DNA from: Cupriavidus phytohabitans
GTDB lineage: Bacteria; Pseudomonadota; Gammaproteobacteria; Burkholderiales; Burkholderiaceae
DNA: 64,000 nt
NCBI RefSeq assembly: GCF_000426345.1
Contig: NZ_AUFE01000007.1
Location: 124,001-188,000 of the forward strand
Reading direction: 5' to 3'
Shown here: positions 16,819-26,619 of the stretch, one piece after another
How the letters are laid out: the number at the start of each line of letters is the position of its first letter
Numbering within the stretch: position 1 is the first letter of the stretch
The notes under the pieces: model-generated
What the model was told of the DNA's origin: nothing
The model's database searches: none
Seen by the model: only the letters and a program-made list of their open reading frames with translations
Translations under genes and position numbers: made by a program

Positions 16819-17361
16819 ATGCGCACGACGTTATCCCGCCTCGTACCGATAGGGCTGCTGATCGCGGCAGCCGGCATTGTTGCCTTCGGCCAGCGAGGCT
16901 TCGCCCCGACCGTTGGCGACCAGGGCCACGCGCCCGAGTTCGCAGGGATCCATCAGTGGCTGAACTCGCCGCCGCTGACCATGGAGGGCCTGCGCGGCAA
17001 AGTCGTGCTGGTCGACTTCTGGACCTATGCCTGCGGCAACTGCATCAACACGCTGCCATACGTGAAGCGGTGGCACGACAAGTACAAGGATCAGGGCCTG
17101 GTCGTGGTGGGCGTCCACACGCCGGAATTCCCGTTCGAGAAATCGACCGCCAACGTGCAGGCGGCGATCAGGCGCTTCGATATCCGCTATCCGGTTGCCC
17201 AGGACAATGCCTACGCCACGTGGTCAGCCTTTAGCAACCAGTACTGGCCCGCCCTCTACCTGATCGATGCCAATGGCCGCATCGTGTACAAGCACTATGG
17301 CGAGGGCAGCTACGCCGAAACCGAAGCCGCCATCCGCAAGCTGCTGGAGGAACGCAAGTAG
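16819..17361 (+). CDS. Membrane-anchored or exported thioredoxin-like protein
   Basis: Product of 180 residues. The start at 16819 (MRTTLSRLVPIGLLIAAA) gives an N-terminal hydrophobic signal or anchor; the longer upstream frame is not plausible. The domain is of the AhpC-TSA/TlpA type with CxxC at C72 and C75 (YACGNCINT). It is strikingly similar to the thioredoxin domain of DipZ encoded divergently next door: both share KYKDQGL, GVHTPEF and EKST. It therefore probably acts in the periplasm on the same electron pathway, perhaps as an alternative acceptor of electrons from DipZ. Confidence 0.85.
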   Translation: MRTTLSRLVPIGLLIAAAGIVAFGQRGFAPTVGDQGHAPEFAGIHQWLNSPPLTMEGLRGKVVLVDFWTYACGNCINTLPYVKRWHDKYKDQGLVVVGVHTPEFPFEKSTANVQAAIRRFDIRYPVAQDNAYATWSAFSNQYWPALYLIDANGRIVYKHYGEGSYAETEAAIRKLLEERK

Positions 17362-17807
17362 GCGCCTCGCGCTGGCTCTCACGGACGCGGCGAAGGCCGC
17401 GCCAGTGGATGACAACAGGCCGCGCTGGTTGAGGGCCACATCGGCGGGCGCCTGAAAGGCAAGTGCTTCTGCACGATTCGCGCGCGGGGGATAGATCCAC
17501 TCTCCTGAACCAACTCTCAAGTAACAGGCCGACTCCGCTGCGGCGTGGCGCGCCCGATCGAAACAGCGAGCTCTCGTTTGCGCCACAAGGTTTTTTTGCC
17601 GACTGCTACCCGACGGCCCACTCGCGTCGCTTGCACATCGGCGAGCAATCCATTATCTTTACTACGACTACTATAATCGTAGTTTAATGCGCGGAACGCC
17701 AGGGACCTGATCTCTGTAACGAAGCACCGGTTCGAACTGGAGGAACTGGTTGGATGCATCCCGGCACTACCGGACTTCTCACCCAGGTTCCAATCAAGGA
17801 AATAGAC
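17362..17807. other. Intergenic region upstream of the cupin/AhpD-like pair
   Basis: About 445 bases with no ORF resembling a protein. The first 240 bases show nothing recognisable. An AT-rich stretch at 17650-17690 contains the inverted repeat listed separately and a TATAAT. AAGGAAATAG provides a ribosome-binding site before the cupin start at 17808. Confidence 0.45.
17661..17683 (+). promoter_or_regulatory. Perfect 7-bp inverted repeat over a TATAAT (putative operator)
   Basis: ACTACGA (17661-17667) and TCGTAGT (17677-17683) are exact inverted repeats with a 9-base spacer. The spacer and right arm contain TATAAT at 17672-17677, which could be a -10 element. No good -35 sits 17 bases upstream. 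A repressor binding here would cover the promoter of the cupin/AhpD-like pair, which starts about 125 bases downstream. The regulator is not identified. Confidence 0.45.
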
Positions 17808-18233
17808 ATGAAACCCAAACGCCTTCTTTTGTCCCTCATGGCCGCCACGACGATGGCATTCTGTGGCGCCGCAGCCGCGCATGGAACCAGTGAGACGGTG
17901 AAGGAGAACTTCGCCCGAGCCATCACCAACATCCCCAGCAAGTCACTCGTCGCGGTAGAGGTGCTTTATCCGCCGGGGGCCGCCTCCGCGCCGCATTTCC
18001 ACGCCAGGTCGGCGTTCATCTATGCCTATGTCGTCTCGGGCAGCATTGCGAGCAAGGTTGACGATGGGCCGGAACGCATCTACAAGGCGGGCGAGAGCTT
18101 CCATGAAGAGCCAGGATCGCACCACGCAGTCAGCCGCAACGCGAGCAAGTCAAAGCCCGCCAAACTGCTGGCCGTGTTTGTGGTGGACAGCGATGACAAG
18201 GAACTGACGACGTTGGAAAGGAGCGCGAAATGA
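17808..18233 (+). CDS. Exported cupin-domain protein
   Basis: Product of 141 residues with a signal peptide (MKPKRLLLSLMAATTMAF, cleavage near AAAAHG). The cupin barrel carries APHFHARSAFIYAYVVSG (metal His pair) and EEPGSHHAVSRN. It ends by overlapping the next gene by four bases (ATGA), so the two are translationally coupled. It is probably a small metal-dependent periplasmic protein; the reaction is unknown. Pairing of an exported cupin with an AhpD-like carboxymuconolactone decarboxylase protein is seen in several proteobacteria and hints at peroxide or aldehyde stress, but this is only suggestive. Confidence 0.8.
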   Translation: MKPKRLLLSLMAATTMAFCGAAAAHGTSETVKENFARAITNIPSKSLVAVEVLYPPGAASAPHFHARSAFIYAYVVSGSIASKVDDGPERIYKAGESFHEEPGSHHAVSRNASKSKPAKLLAVFVVDSDDKELTTLERSAK

Positions 18234-18667
18234 GGCTCGACTATACAAAAGCGTCGCCGGGCGGCGTGAAGGCGTTCGGCAGTGTCTACGGATACATCAT
18301 GCAATCAGGGCTGGATGCGGTTCTCGTGGAGCTGGTCTACCTGCGCGTCAGCCAGATCAATGGCTGCGCATACTGCCTGGACATGCACACGCGCGAGCTG
18401 GGGAAGAAGGGCGTATCGGGAGCAAAGCTCGCGCTGGTGCAAGTCTGGCAGGAGGCGGGCGCTCTCTTCAGTGAACGCGAGAAGGCTGCACTTGCCTGGG
18501 CTGAGTCTGTGACCCGCGTCTCCGAAACGCACGTCCCGGATGAGGCCTTCGACGCGGCCGCGGCAGTCTTCAGCGAAAAGGAGCTCGCCGACCTGACGAT
18601 GGCGATCAGCCTGATGAATGCATTCAACCGGCTCGCGATCAGTTTCCGCCGCCAGCCACAAGTGTGA
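18230..18667 (+). CDS. AhpD-like carboxymuconolactone decarboxylase family protein
   Basis: Product of 145 residues. The family active site is present as C46-x2-C49-x3-H53 in GCAYCLDMHTRE, matching the AhpD peroxidase-type motif. Proteins like this are often annotated alkylhydroperoxidase and use the Cys pair for thiol-dependent reduction. There is no signal peptide, so it acts in the cytoplasm, unlike the exported cupin it is coupled to. Confidence 0.88.
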   Translation: MRLDYTKASPGGVKAFGSVYGYIMQSGLDAVLVELVYLRVSQINGCAYCLDMHTRELGKKGVSGAKLALVQVWQEAGALFSEREKAALAWAESVTRVSETHVPDEAFDAAAAVFSEKELADLTMAISLMNAFNRLAISFRRQPQV

Positions 18668-18756
18668 TGCTTGGGCGAGGACCAGGCGGCCATCATTGGA
18701 CAGGGTCAGCTCGCCGCCCTGTTCATGACTACAAGCCTGGCTGGCCAGGGCACTCT

Positions 18757-19677
18757 TTACTCGCCCGTGGATTCGCCGAACAACTCCTGCGTGAGCGCCC
18801 GCAGCCAGCGATTGCCCGGATCGTCATGCTGACAGCGATGCCAGTGTTGCCGGAGATCGAAAGCGGGAATCGGAAACGGCGGCTTGAGCACCTGTACGTC
18901 GGCAATGCGCGCGAACAGTTCGCCTACTGGCAGCGGCACCGTGACGACGAGATCGGTCGATGCAATCACGAGCGGGATGCTGAGGAAATGCGGAGAACGC
19001 AGCAGCTCGCGCCGCACAATGTCGTGCTGGCGCAGATACGCCTCGACCAGCTCCTGGCTACGGCTTTCGCTCTGGATCACGGCATGGGACAGCGTCCGGA
19101 ACTGTGCCGCCGTCAGGCGCCCCCGTGCGATCGGATGGTCCTTGCGCGCCAGGCATACGAACCCGTGCCGGAACAGGCGCTGCTGGAACACGTCCGAGCC
19201 GCCGAGATCCGGATAGTAGCCGATGGCCAGGTCGATCCTGCCGCGTTCGAGCTGGTCCATGATGTCCGTGTGCCGGCCCGAGACCGTGCGCACGTCCACA
19301 TGAGGCGCCTCCTGCATGAGCCGCGCCAGCAGGCGCGGCAGGAAGGCAGCTTCACCCACGTCCGACAGGGCCAGCGTAAACGTCCTGCGCGCCTGCGCCG
19401 GCTCGAAGCGCGGCGCCGTCAACAGGTGCTCACGCACCTGCGATAACACCCCCTGCACGACCGGCGCCAGCGCCACCGCGCGCGGCGACGGCTGCATGCC
19501 CGTGCGGACCTTCAGGAACAGCGGATCGCCGAGCTGGTCGCGCATCCGCTGCAACGCATGCGACATCGCCGGCTGGCTCACGCCGATTTCCTCGGCCGCC
19601 CGGCCCAGGTGTCCGTGCCGCCACAGCGCGTCAAACACCCGCAGCAGGTTCATGTCGAAGTTATCCATTTCGTTCAT
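18757..19677 (-). CDS. LysR-family regulator of the gentisate operon
   Basis: Product of 306 residues starting at MNEMDNFD, with AGGA 9-12 bases upstream; M at 19668 is an alternative. The winged HTH is at residues 5-65 (LLRVFDALWRHGHLGRAAEEIGVSQPAMSHAL), followed by the co-inducer domain. The sequence around the HTH (MSHALQRMRDQLGDPLFLK) resembles NahR/DntR/NagR-type LysR proteins, which respond to salicylate and related aromatics. It is divergent from the 3-hydroxybenzoate/gentisate operon and very probably activates it in response to a hydroxybenzoate. Confidence 0.85.
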   Translation of the reverse strand: MNEMDNFDMNLLRVFDALWRHGHLGRAAEEIGVSQPAMSHALQRMRDQLGDPLFLKVRTGMQPSPRAVALAPVVQGVLSQVREHLLTAPRFEPAQARRTFTLALSDVGEAAFLPRLLARLMQEAPHVDVRTVSGRHTDIMDQLERGRIDLAIGYYPDLGGSDVFQQRLFRHGFVCLARKDHPIARGRLTAAQFRTLSHAVIQSESRSQELVEAYLRQHDIVRRELLRSPHFLSIPLVIASTDLVVTVPLPVGELFARIADVQVLKPPFPIPAFDLRQHWHRCQHDDPGNRWLRALTQELFGESTGE

Positions 19678-19691
19678 GACCATCATTCCTG

Positions 19692-19710
19692 TCATTTGAT
19701 TGCCGAATGA
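19692..19710. promoter_or_regulatory. Candidate LysR-type operator in the gentisate divergent promoter
   Basis: TCATT and AATGA arms with a 9-base spacer lie between the LysR start and the transporter start. The layout fits the loose LysR T-N11-A dyad. Short arms make this a weak call. Confidence 0.3.
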
Positions 19711-19813
19711 TAAGCAAGGAACGAGACTTCCGTCATCCGGATTGGCCCGCAGCGCGACAAGGCCGACCGGAGCAGGACCCAACACAGAACATGTCGCGCA
19801 TCCAAGGAGACAC

Positions 19814-21193
19814 ATGTACCCGCCCCCTATCAGCATTGCGTCGGTCATCGACGCACGGCCGCTTGGCGCCTACCGGCTTCGCATCTTTATCGTCTGCTTC
19901 CTCGTCGTGCTGATGGACGGCTTCGATACCCAGGCCATCGGCTTTGCGGCCAAGGCCATGTCTTCATCCCTCGATATTCCCATCGCGCTGTTCGGGCAGG
20001 TCTTCTCCGCGGGCCTGCTGGGGGCCATGCTTGGCGCCTTCCTGCTCGGCCCGCTGGCTGACCGCTTTGGCCGCCGCTGGCTGCTGGCCACCTCGATCCT
20101 GATCTTCTCGGTCTTCTCTCTGCTCACGCCGCATGCGCCCACGCTGCCGGAACTGCTGTTGGTGCGGTTCCTCGCAGGCCTCGGCCTTGGCGGCGCCATT
20201 CCGAACCTGCTGGCGCTGTCTGCCGAATACACGCCGCGGCCCATGCGCGGCATGATGACCGGCGTGCTCTATGCCGGCTTCCCGCTGGGCGGTGCCGTGG
20301 GTGCGCTCGCCAGTTCGCACATCGTGCCGCACTACGGCTGGCCGGCACTGTTCTATCTCGGTGGCGTGCTGCCGCTGGGCCTTGCGCTGCTGGTGATCGT
20401 GGGCCTGCCCGAATCGCTGCCGTTCCTGCTCCGGCGCAAGGACGGCCAGGGTGCGGTGCGCGCCATCGCCGCGCGCATTGCGGGTCGTGCGCCCGGGTCC
20501 GATCGCCATGTCACCTATGTCGATGCCGAGGAACGCGTGCGTGGCCTGCCTTTCCGGCAGCTGCTCTCAGGGGGGCGGCTCGTTGCCACGCTGCTGCTGT
20601 GGGCCGGTTTCTTCATGTGCTTCGTGCTGCTGATCGTGCTGGTGCTGTGGACGCCTGCGCTGCTGCGCGGCGAGGGCGTCGCAGAGCACGATGCCGCGCT
20701 CGTGGTCGCCTTGATCAATCTGGGCAGTGTGGCGGGCACTGCCGCCGGCGGCCGCCTCGTGGACCGTTTCGGTCCGTACCTGACGCTGCCGATGCTGTTC
20801 ATGCTCGGTGCGTTGAGCGTGTCGCCGCTCGGTTATGTCACGCAATCGCTGACCTCGCTTGCCATCGCCGCCACGCTGTCCGGCTTCTTCATGGGCGCCG
20901 GCAGTTCCGGGCTGCTGAGCCTGGCCGTGCTGAGCTACCCGAGCGGGATGCGTGCCACCGGCGTGGGCTGGGCCATGGCGCTTGGCCGTATGGGCCAGGT
21001 TACCGGACCGCTCATCGTCGGTGCCTTGCTTGCGAGCGGCTTCAGCATCAAGACCATTTTCCTGTGCAGCGCCGTTCCGGCCGCCATCGCCGCCGCCGCG
21101 ATCTTCACGTTGCGGCTAGTGCGCGCCGCGGCGACGACACAAGGCGACACGGCCGCGGGCGCCGCGCTGCCCGCGGCGCTGGACGGCCAATAG
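19814..21193 (+). CDS. Aromatic acid:H+ symporter (AAHS family MFS transporter)
   Basis: Product of 459 residues with about 12 membrane helices; ATG follows AAGGAGAC. The first helix has the AAHS signature VLMDGFDTQAIGF, where acidic residues take part in proton and substrate movement, and the loop after helix 2 has GPLADRFGRRW. It belongs with PcaK, BenK and GenK-type importers. Being the first gene of the operon below, it most likely imports 3-hydroxybenzoate or gentisate into the cytoplasm. Confidence 0.9.
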   Translation: MYPPPISIASVIDARPLGAYRLRIFIVCFLVVLMDGFDTQAIGFAAKAMSSSLDIPIALFGQVFSAGLLGAMLGAFLLGPLADRFGRRWLLATSILIFSVFSLLTPHAPTLPELLLVRFLAGLGLGGAIPNLLALSAEYTPRPMRGMMTGVLYAGFPLGGAVGALASSHIVPHYGWPALFYLGGVLPLGLALLVIVGLPESLPFLLRRKDGQGAVRAIAARIAGRAPGSDRHVTYVDAEERVRGLPFRQLLSGGRLVATLLLWAGFFMCFVLLIVLVLWTPALLRGEGVAEHDAALVVALINLGSVAGTAAGGRLVDRFGPYLTLPMLFMLGALSVSPLGYVTQSLTSLAIAATLSGFFMGAGSSGLLSLAVLSYPSGMRATGVGWAMALGRMGQVTGPLIVGALLASGFSIKTIFLCSAVPAAIAAAAIFTLRLVRAAATTQGDTAAGAALPAALDGQ

Positions 21194-21280
21194 CCGCCGG
21201 CTTCATCTATCGCAATCGTTGTACGCGACGTCGGTCACGCAGCCTCGTGGCGGATGTCGCCCGGACCTATAAGGAGTGTC

Positions 21281-22480
21281 ATGCGTACTACCATTCAGTC
21301 AGCCCCGGTGCTCGTCGTCGGCGGCGGCATCGGAGGCCTTGCGGCGGCGCTCGCGCTGGCGCGCGAGGGCTGCCATGTCAAAGTGCTGGAGCAGGCCAGC
21401 GTCATCGGCGAAATCGGCGCTGGCGTGCAGTTCGGCCCCAATGCCTTTGCCGCCTTTGATGCGCTTGGCGTGGGCGAGCGCGCGCGCAGCCATGCCGTCT
21501 ACACCGATCACATGATGATGATCGATGCGATCGACGGCAAGACCGTTGCCGATATTCCCGTCGGCGAAGCCTTTCGCAAGCGCTTTGGCAATCCGTATGC
21601 GGTCACGCACCGTGCTGACGTCCACAACTCGCTGCTGGAGGGCGTGCGCGAGACCGACCGGATTGAATTTGTCACCGCGACGCGCATCGTCGAGGTGCGG
21701 CAGTCAGCGGACGGCGTCACCGCCTTCGACGAGCAGGGAAACAGCTACCATGGCTGTGCCCTGATTGGCGCCGACGGCGTGAAGTCCGCCATCCGTCAGC
21801 AACTGGTCGGCGATCCGCCGCGCGTATCGGGGCACGTGGTGTACCGCGCGGTGATCGATGCGGGGCAGTTCCCGCGTGACATGCAATGGAACGCACCGGT
21901 GCTCTGGGTGGGGCCGAACTGCCATGTCGTGCATTACCCGGTCCGCGCCGGCGAGCAGTACAACCTCGTGGTGACGTTCCACAGCCGCAAGCAGGAGACC
22001 TGGGGCGTCAGCGAGGGCAGCCAGGAGGAGGTGCTTTCGTACTTCCAGGGCATCGATGCCCGTCCGCTTGGCCTGCTTTCGCTGCCGCCGACCTGGCGGC
22101 GCTGGGCCACGGCGGACCGCGAGCCTGTCGGGCAATGGACGCACGGCCGGATCACGCTGCTCGGTGACGCCGCGCATCCGCTGCTGCAGTACCTCGCGCA
22201 GGGTGCATGCATGGCCGTGGAGGACGCCGTCACGCTCGGTGCCGCGGTCCGCGCCTGCGACGGAGATCTGCCGCGCGCCTTTTCCTTGTATCAGGACGCC
22301 CGCATCACCCGCACCGCTCGCGTGGTGCTGTCCACCCGCGAGTTTGGCCGCCTGTGCCATGCATCCGGCGTCGAGCGCCTGGTGCGCAATTCCCTGTGGA
22401 AGAGCCACTCGCCGGAGCGCTTCTACGACTCGCTGGAGTGGCTCTACGGCTGGAAGGCAGAGACCTGCCTGTCCGCCTGA
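21281..22480 (+). CDS. 3-hydroxybenzoate 6-hydroxylase (FAD monooxygenase)
   Basis: Product of 399 residues; ATG follows AAGGAG. It has the FAD fingerprint VVGGGIGGLAAALALAREG near the N terminus, a DG motif in ALIGADGVKSAIR and the GD motif in LLGDAAHPLLQY. These mark group A flavoprotein hydroxylases. Salicylate hydroxylases have the same fold, but the neighbours (gentisate dioxygenase, maleylpyruvate isomerase, fumarylpyruvate hydrolase) favour hydroxylation of 3-hydroxybenzoate to gentisate with NADH and oxygen. Confidence 0.87.
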   Translation: MRTTIQSAPVLVVGGGIGGLAAALALAREGCHVKVLEQASVIGEIGAGVQFGPNAFAAFDALGVGERARSHAVYTDHMMMIDAIDGKTVADIPVGEAFRKRFGNPYAVTHRADVHNSLLEGVRETDRIEFVTATRIVEVRQSADGVTAFDEQGNSYHGCALIGADGVKSAIRQQLVGDPPRVSGHVVYRAVIDAGQFPRDMQWNAPVLWVGPNCHVVHYPVRAGEQYNLVVTFHSRKQETWGVSEGSQEEVLSYFQGIDARPLGLLSLPPTWRRWATADREPVGQWTHGRITLLGDAAHPLLQYLAQGACMAVEDAVTLGAAVRACDGDLPRAFSLYQDARITRTARVVLSTREFGRLCHASGVERLVRNSLWKSHSPERFYDSLEWLYGWKAETCLSA

Positions 22481-22549
22481 CGGCCACGTCCCGCATCCCC
22501 GATTTCGAACTGGATCTCGACCTTGCAGATCCGACTCCTGGAGTCCCGC

Positions 22550-23248
<699 letters not shown>

Positions 23249-23261
23249 AGGCGGGTCAACC

Positions 23262-23900
23262 ATGGATCTGTACAACTTCTTCAACAGTTCCGCGGCGTAT
23301 CGCGTGCGCATCGCCATGGCGCTGAAGAACGTCCGCTGGAACCACATCGGCGTGAACCTGCGCGCCGGAGAGCAGGACCGCCCTGAGTATCTTGCACGCA
23401 ATCCGAACCGGCTGGTTCCGACGCTGCACGACGGCGGGCAGACCGTCACGCAATCGCTGGCAATCATCGACCATCTCGATCGCAAGTGGCCGGTGCCGCG
23501 GCTGATTCCCGCCGACGGTCCGGCCCGTACACGGGTGCTGGAGGTGGCCCTGACCATCGCCTGCGACATGCACCCGTTGAACAATCTGCGCGTGCAGAAA
23601 TACCTTGGCGTCTGCCTTGGCTTTGCCGACGCTGACAAAGCCGAATGGGTCGCACACTGGCTCACCGCCGGATTCAGCGCCTTGGAGCCCTGGCTGTCCG
23701 CGGACGGCGGCTGGTGCGTCGGCGACGCGCCTACCCTGGCCGACTGCTGCCTGGTGCCGCAGGTCGCCAACGCGCTGCGTGCGGGTTTCAGCCTGGAACC
23801 TTTCCCCCGCGTGCGGCGGGCTTACGAGCACTGCATGCGCCACGAGGCCTTCCGCGTCGCGGCGCCGAGTGCCCAACCCGATTACGTAGCCGCCCACTGA
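23262..23900 (+). CDS. nagL: Maleylpyruvate isomerase (zeta-class GST)
   Basis: Product of 212 residues with a GST N-terminal thioredoxin fold. The zeta-class active-site stretch is NSSAAYRVRIAMALKN near residue 8, and NPNRLVPTL and QSLAIIDHLD form the glutathione site. It uses glutathione to convert maleylpyruvate to fumarylpyruvate. Similar to maleylacetoacetate isomerase, but the operon places it in the gentisate pathway. Confidence 0.88.
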   Translation: MDLYNFFNSSAAYRVRIAMALKNVRWNHIGVNLRAGEQDRPEYLARNPNRLVPTLHDGGQTVTQSLAIIDHLDRKWPVPRLIPADGPARTRVLEVALTIACDMHPLNNLRVQKYLGVCLGFADADKAEWVAHWLTAGFSALEPWLSADGGWCVGDAPTLADCCLVPQVANALRAGFSLEPFPRVRRAYEHCMRHEAFRVAAPSAQPDYVAAH

Positions 23901-23924
23901 TATCGATGCAGGAGGCATCCGAGC

Positions 23925-24968
23925 ATGACCACCAATTCCACCCCCGACCTGCCGACCCGGCGCGATGCGTTCTACCGCGAACTGGAACCGCATGCGATGG
24001 CCGCCCTCTGGACCCGGCTGCGCAAGCTGATCCCCTCGGAACCCACGCCGGCTGGCGTGGCGCACCGCTGGCCGTATGCCGCGGCCCGTCCGTACCTGAT
24101 GGAATCGGCGACGCTGATTTCGGCCGAGGAAGCCGAACGGCGCGTGCTGCTGATGGAGAACCCGGGCCTGCCAGGCACCTCATGCATCACCAGCACGATG
24201 TATGCCGGCCTTCAGCTGATCCTGCCCGGTGAGGTCGCACCCGCGCACCGCCATAGCCAGTCGGCACTGCGCTTCATCGTCGAAGGATCGGGCGCCTACA
24301 CGGCGGTGGACGGCGAGAAGACCTATATGGAAGCTGGCGATTTTGTCATCACGCCGGCATGGACCTGGCACCATCATGGCCACGAGGGCAGCGCCCCCAT
24401 GGTCTGGGTGGATGGCCTGGACATTCCCATCGTGTCGTTCTTCAACGGAGGCTTCCGCGAGGAGTTCGATTCCGACGAGGCACCGGTCACGCGCCCCGCC
24501 GGCGATGCGCTTGCCCGCTACGGCACAGGCCTGATGCCGGTAGGCTACCAGCCGTCCACGTTGAATTCGCCGGTCTTCAACTATCCTTATGCGCGCACGC
24601 GCGAGGCCCTGTTCGCGTTGCCACACGCCGGCGCGCCCGATCCGCACGCCGGCTATCTCATGCGCTACACCAATCCGGTGGACGGCGGCTGGGCCATGCC
24701 GACCATTGCCACCATGATCCGGCTGCTCCCATCCGGCTTTGCGACATTGCCGTACCGCTCGACCGACAGCGCCGTCTTCATCTGTGTGGAAGGCCGTGGC
24801 CATGTGATGATCGGCGACCGGCGGCTGGAGTTGGCGCCGCACGATCTCGTCGTGGTGCCGGGCTGGAGCCAGTACACGCTGCATGCCAGCGAGGACCTTG
24901 TGCTGTTCTCGTACTCGGATCGCGTCGCGCAGGAGAAGCTCGGCCTGTTCCGCGAGCAGCGCTTCTGA
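23925..24968 (+). CDS. nagI: Gentisate 1,2-dioxygenase
   Basis: Product of 347 residues, the usual size. It is a double cupin; the N-terminal cupin has the iron-binding APAHRHSQSALRFIVEG with His residues and HHHGHEG further on, and the C-terminal cupin ends with HDLVVVPGWSQYTLHA. It opens the gentisate ring to maleylpyruvate using Fe(II) and oxygen. Confidence 0.93.
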   Translation: MTTNSTPDLPTRRDAFYRELEPHAMAALWTRLRKLIPSEPTPAGVAHRWPYAAARPYLMESATLISAEEAERRVLLMENPGLPGTSCITSTMYAGLQLILPGEVAPAHRHSQSALRFIVEGSGAYTAVDGEKTYMEAGDFVITPAWTWHHHGHEGSAPMVWVDGLDIPIVSFFNGGFREEFDSDEAPVTRPAGDALARYGTGLMPVGYQPSTLNSPVFNYPYARTREALFALPHAGAPDPHAGYLMRYTNPVDGGWAMPTIATMIRLLPSGFATLPYRSTDSAVFICVEGRGHVMIGDRRLELAPHDLVVVPGWSQYTLHASEDLVLFSYSDRVAQEKLGLFREQRF

Positions 24969-24982
24969 GGGGGGACGGCATC

Positions 24983-26485
24983 ATGACCACCGTCGTTTGC
25001 TATGGGGACTTTGTCGACAGCATCGCTGCGGCCCTGCAGTTCGTCAGTCACCATCACCCTCCCGACTATATCCGGCACCTCGCCGCCGCCTACGAGCGCG
25101 AGGCCAGCGAGCCGGCGAAACAGGCCATTGCACAGATCCTGGTCAACTCACGGATGTGCGCGGAGGGCAGGCGCCCGATCTGTCAGGATACGGGCATCGT
25201 CAATATCTTCATACGCGTCGGCATGGGCGTCCGGCTCGACGGATTTCCGTCGTGCATCGTTGAAGCGGCCAATGCGGGCGTGCGCCGTGCCTACCTCGAC
25301 CCGGACAATACGCTGCGCGCCAGTATCGTCGAAGACCCGCTGTTCACGCGGCGCAATACCGGCGACAACACCCCGGCGGTCGTCCACGTCGAACTGGTGC
25401 CAGGCAACACCATTGTGGTCGATGTGATGGCAAAGGGCGGGGGCAGCGAGAACAAGAGCAAGTTCGCTGTCCTGATGCCCAGCGATTCGGTCGCTGACTG
25501 GATCGTCGGCATGGTGCCGTCCATGGGGGCCGGCTGGTGTCCGCCGGGCATGCTTGGCATCGGCGTCGGCGGCACGGTGGAGAAGGCCATGCTGCTGGCC
25601 AAGCAGAGCCTGACGGCGCCGCTCGACATGCTCGACCTGAAGGCACGCGGCCCGCGGAATGCGTTGGAAGCGCTGCGTATCGACATCCATGACCGCATCA
25701 ATGCGCTTGGCATCGGGGCACAGGGCCTCGGCGGACTGACCACCGTGCTCGATGTCAAGATCGCGACCTATCCCACGCATGCGGCAAGCATGCCTGTTGC
25801 CGTCGTGCCGAACTGCGCGGCAACGCGGCATGCCCGCTTCGAGCTCGATGGCAGCGGCCCAGTCATGCTGACGGCACCGTCGCCCGACCTCTGGCCGGAT
25901 CTGCCATTGCCCGGCAGCACGGCGAGCCGACGGGTCGACCTGGATACGCTGACCCGGGCGGAAACCGCCACCTGGCGCGCCGGCGAGACCCTGCTTCTGT
26001 CGGGACGCATGCTGACCGGACGCGATGCCGCACACAAGCGCATCGACGACATGCTGTTGCGTGGCGAGCCCTTGCCGGTGGATTTCCGCGATCGCATGAT
26101 CTACTACGTCGGGCCCGTCGATCCCGTGCGTGACGAGGTGGTGGGCCCCTGCGGCCCGACCACGTCAACACGGATGGACAAGTTTGCGGACCGTATGCTC
26201 GTATCCACGGGCCTGCTCGGCATGATCGGCAAGGCCGAGCGCGGGCCGGCCGCGATCAGCGCGATCGTGAGGAACGGTTGTGTTTATCTGGCGGCGACCG
26301 GGGGCGCCGCCTACCTGATCTCCAAGGCGGTCCGATCCTCACGCGTGCTTGCGTTTGCCGATCTCGGCATGGAAGCCATCTACGAGTTCGATGTGGAGAA
26401 TCTGCCGGTGGTCGTCGCCGTGGATAGCAGCGGCAACAACGCCCACGATAGCGGACCGCGCAGGTGGCGAATCGCCGCGGCCTGA
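24983..26485 (+). CDS. Class I fumarate hydratase (Fe-S)
   Basis: Product of 500 residues. It carries the alpha and beta halves in one chain as in FumA/FumB. Cluster Cys residues are in CQDTG, PNCAAT and GPCGPTTSTRMD; IGVGGTVEKAMLLAK and SKAVRSSRVLAFADLGMEA are family blocks. It hydrates fumarate to malate. As the last gene of the operon it disposes of the fumarate released by the fumarylpyruvate hydrolase, joining the pathway to the TCA cycle. It begins 14 bases after the dioxygenase gene. Confidence 0.9.
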   Translation: MTTVVCYGDFVDSIAAALQFVSHHHPPDYIRHLAAAYEREASEPAKQAIAQILVNSRMCAEGRRPICQDTGIVNIFIRVGMGVRLDGFPSCIVEAANAGVRRAYLDPDNTLRASIVEDPLFTRRNTGDNTPAVVHVELVPGNTIVVDVMAKGGGSENKSKFAVLMPSDSVADWIVGMVPSMGAGWCPPGMLGIGVGGTVEKAMLLAKQSLTAPLDMLDLKARGPRNALEALRIDIHDRINALGIGAQGLGGLTTVLDVKIATYPTHAASMPVAVVPNCAATRHARFELDGSGPVMLTAPSPDLWPDLPLPGSTASRRVDLDTLTRAETATWRAGETLLLSGRMLTGRDAAHKRIDDMLLRGEPLPVDFRDRMIYYVGPVDPVRDEVVGPCGPTTSTRMDKFADRMLVSTGLLGMIGKAERGPAAISAIVRNGCVYLAATGGAAYLISKAVRSSRVLAFADLGMEAIYEFDVENLPVVVAVDSSGNNAHDSGPRRWRIAAA

Positions 26486-26619
26486 TCCCGACCGCGATAG
26501 GAGTTGCCGGCCCGCGTCGGCGTGGCCAAGGCGGCGGCCGCAACAGTTCCAACCCTGCCGGCGCGCGTGAAGCGGCAGGCTGATGAGCCTGAATGTCCTG
26601 GCTGGACCTGCCCTGACTC

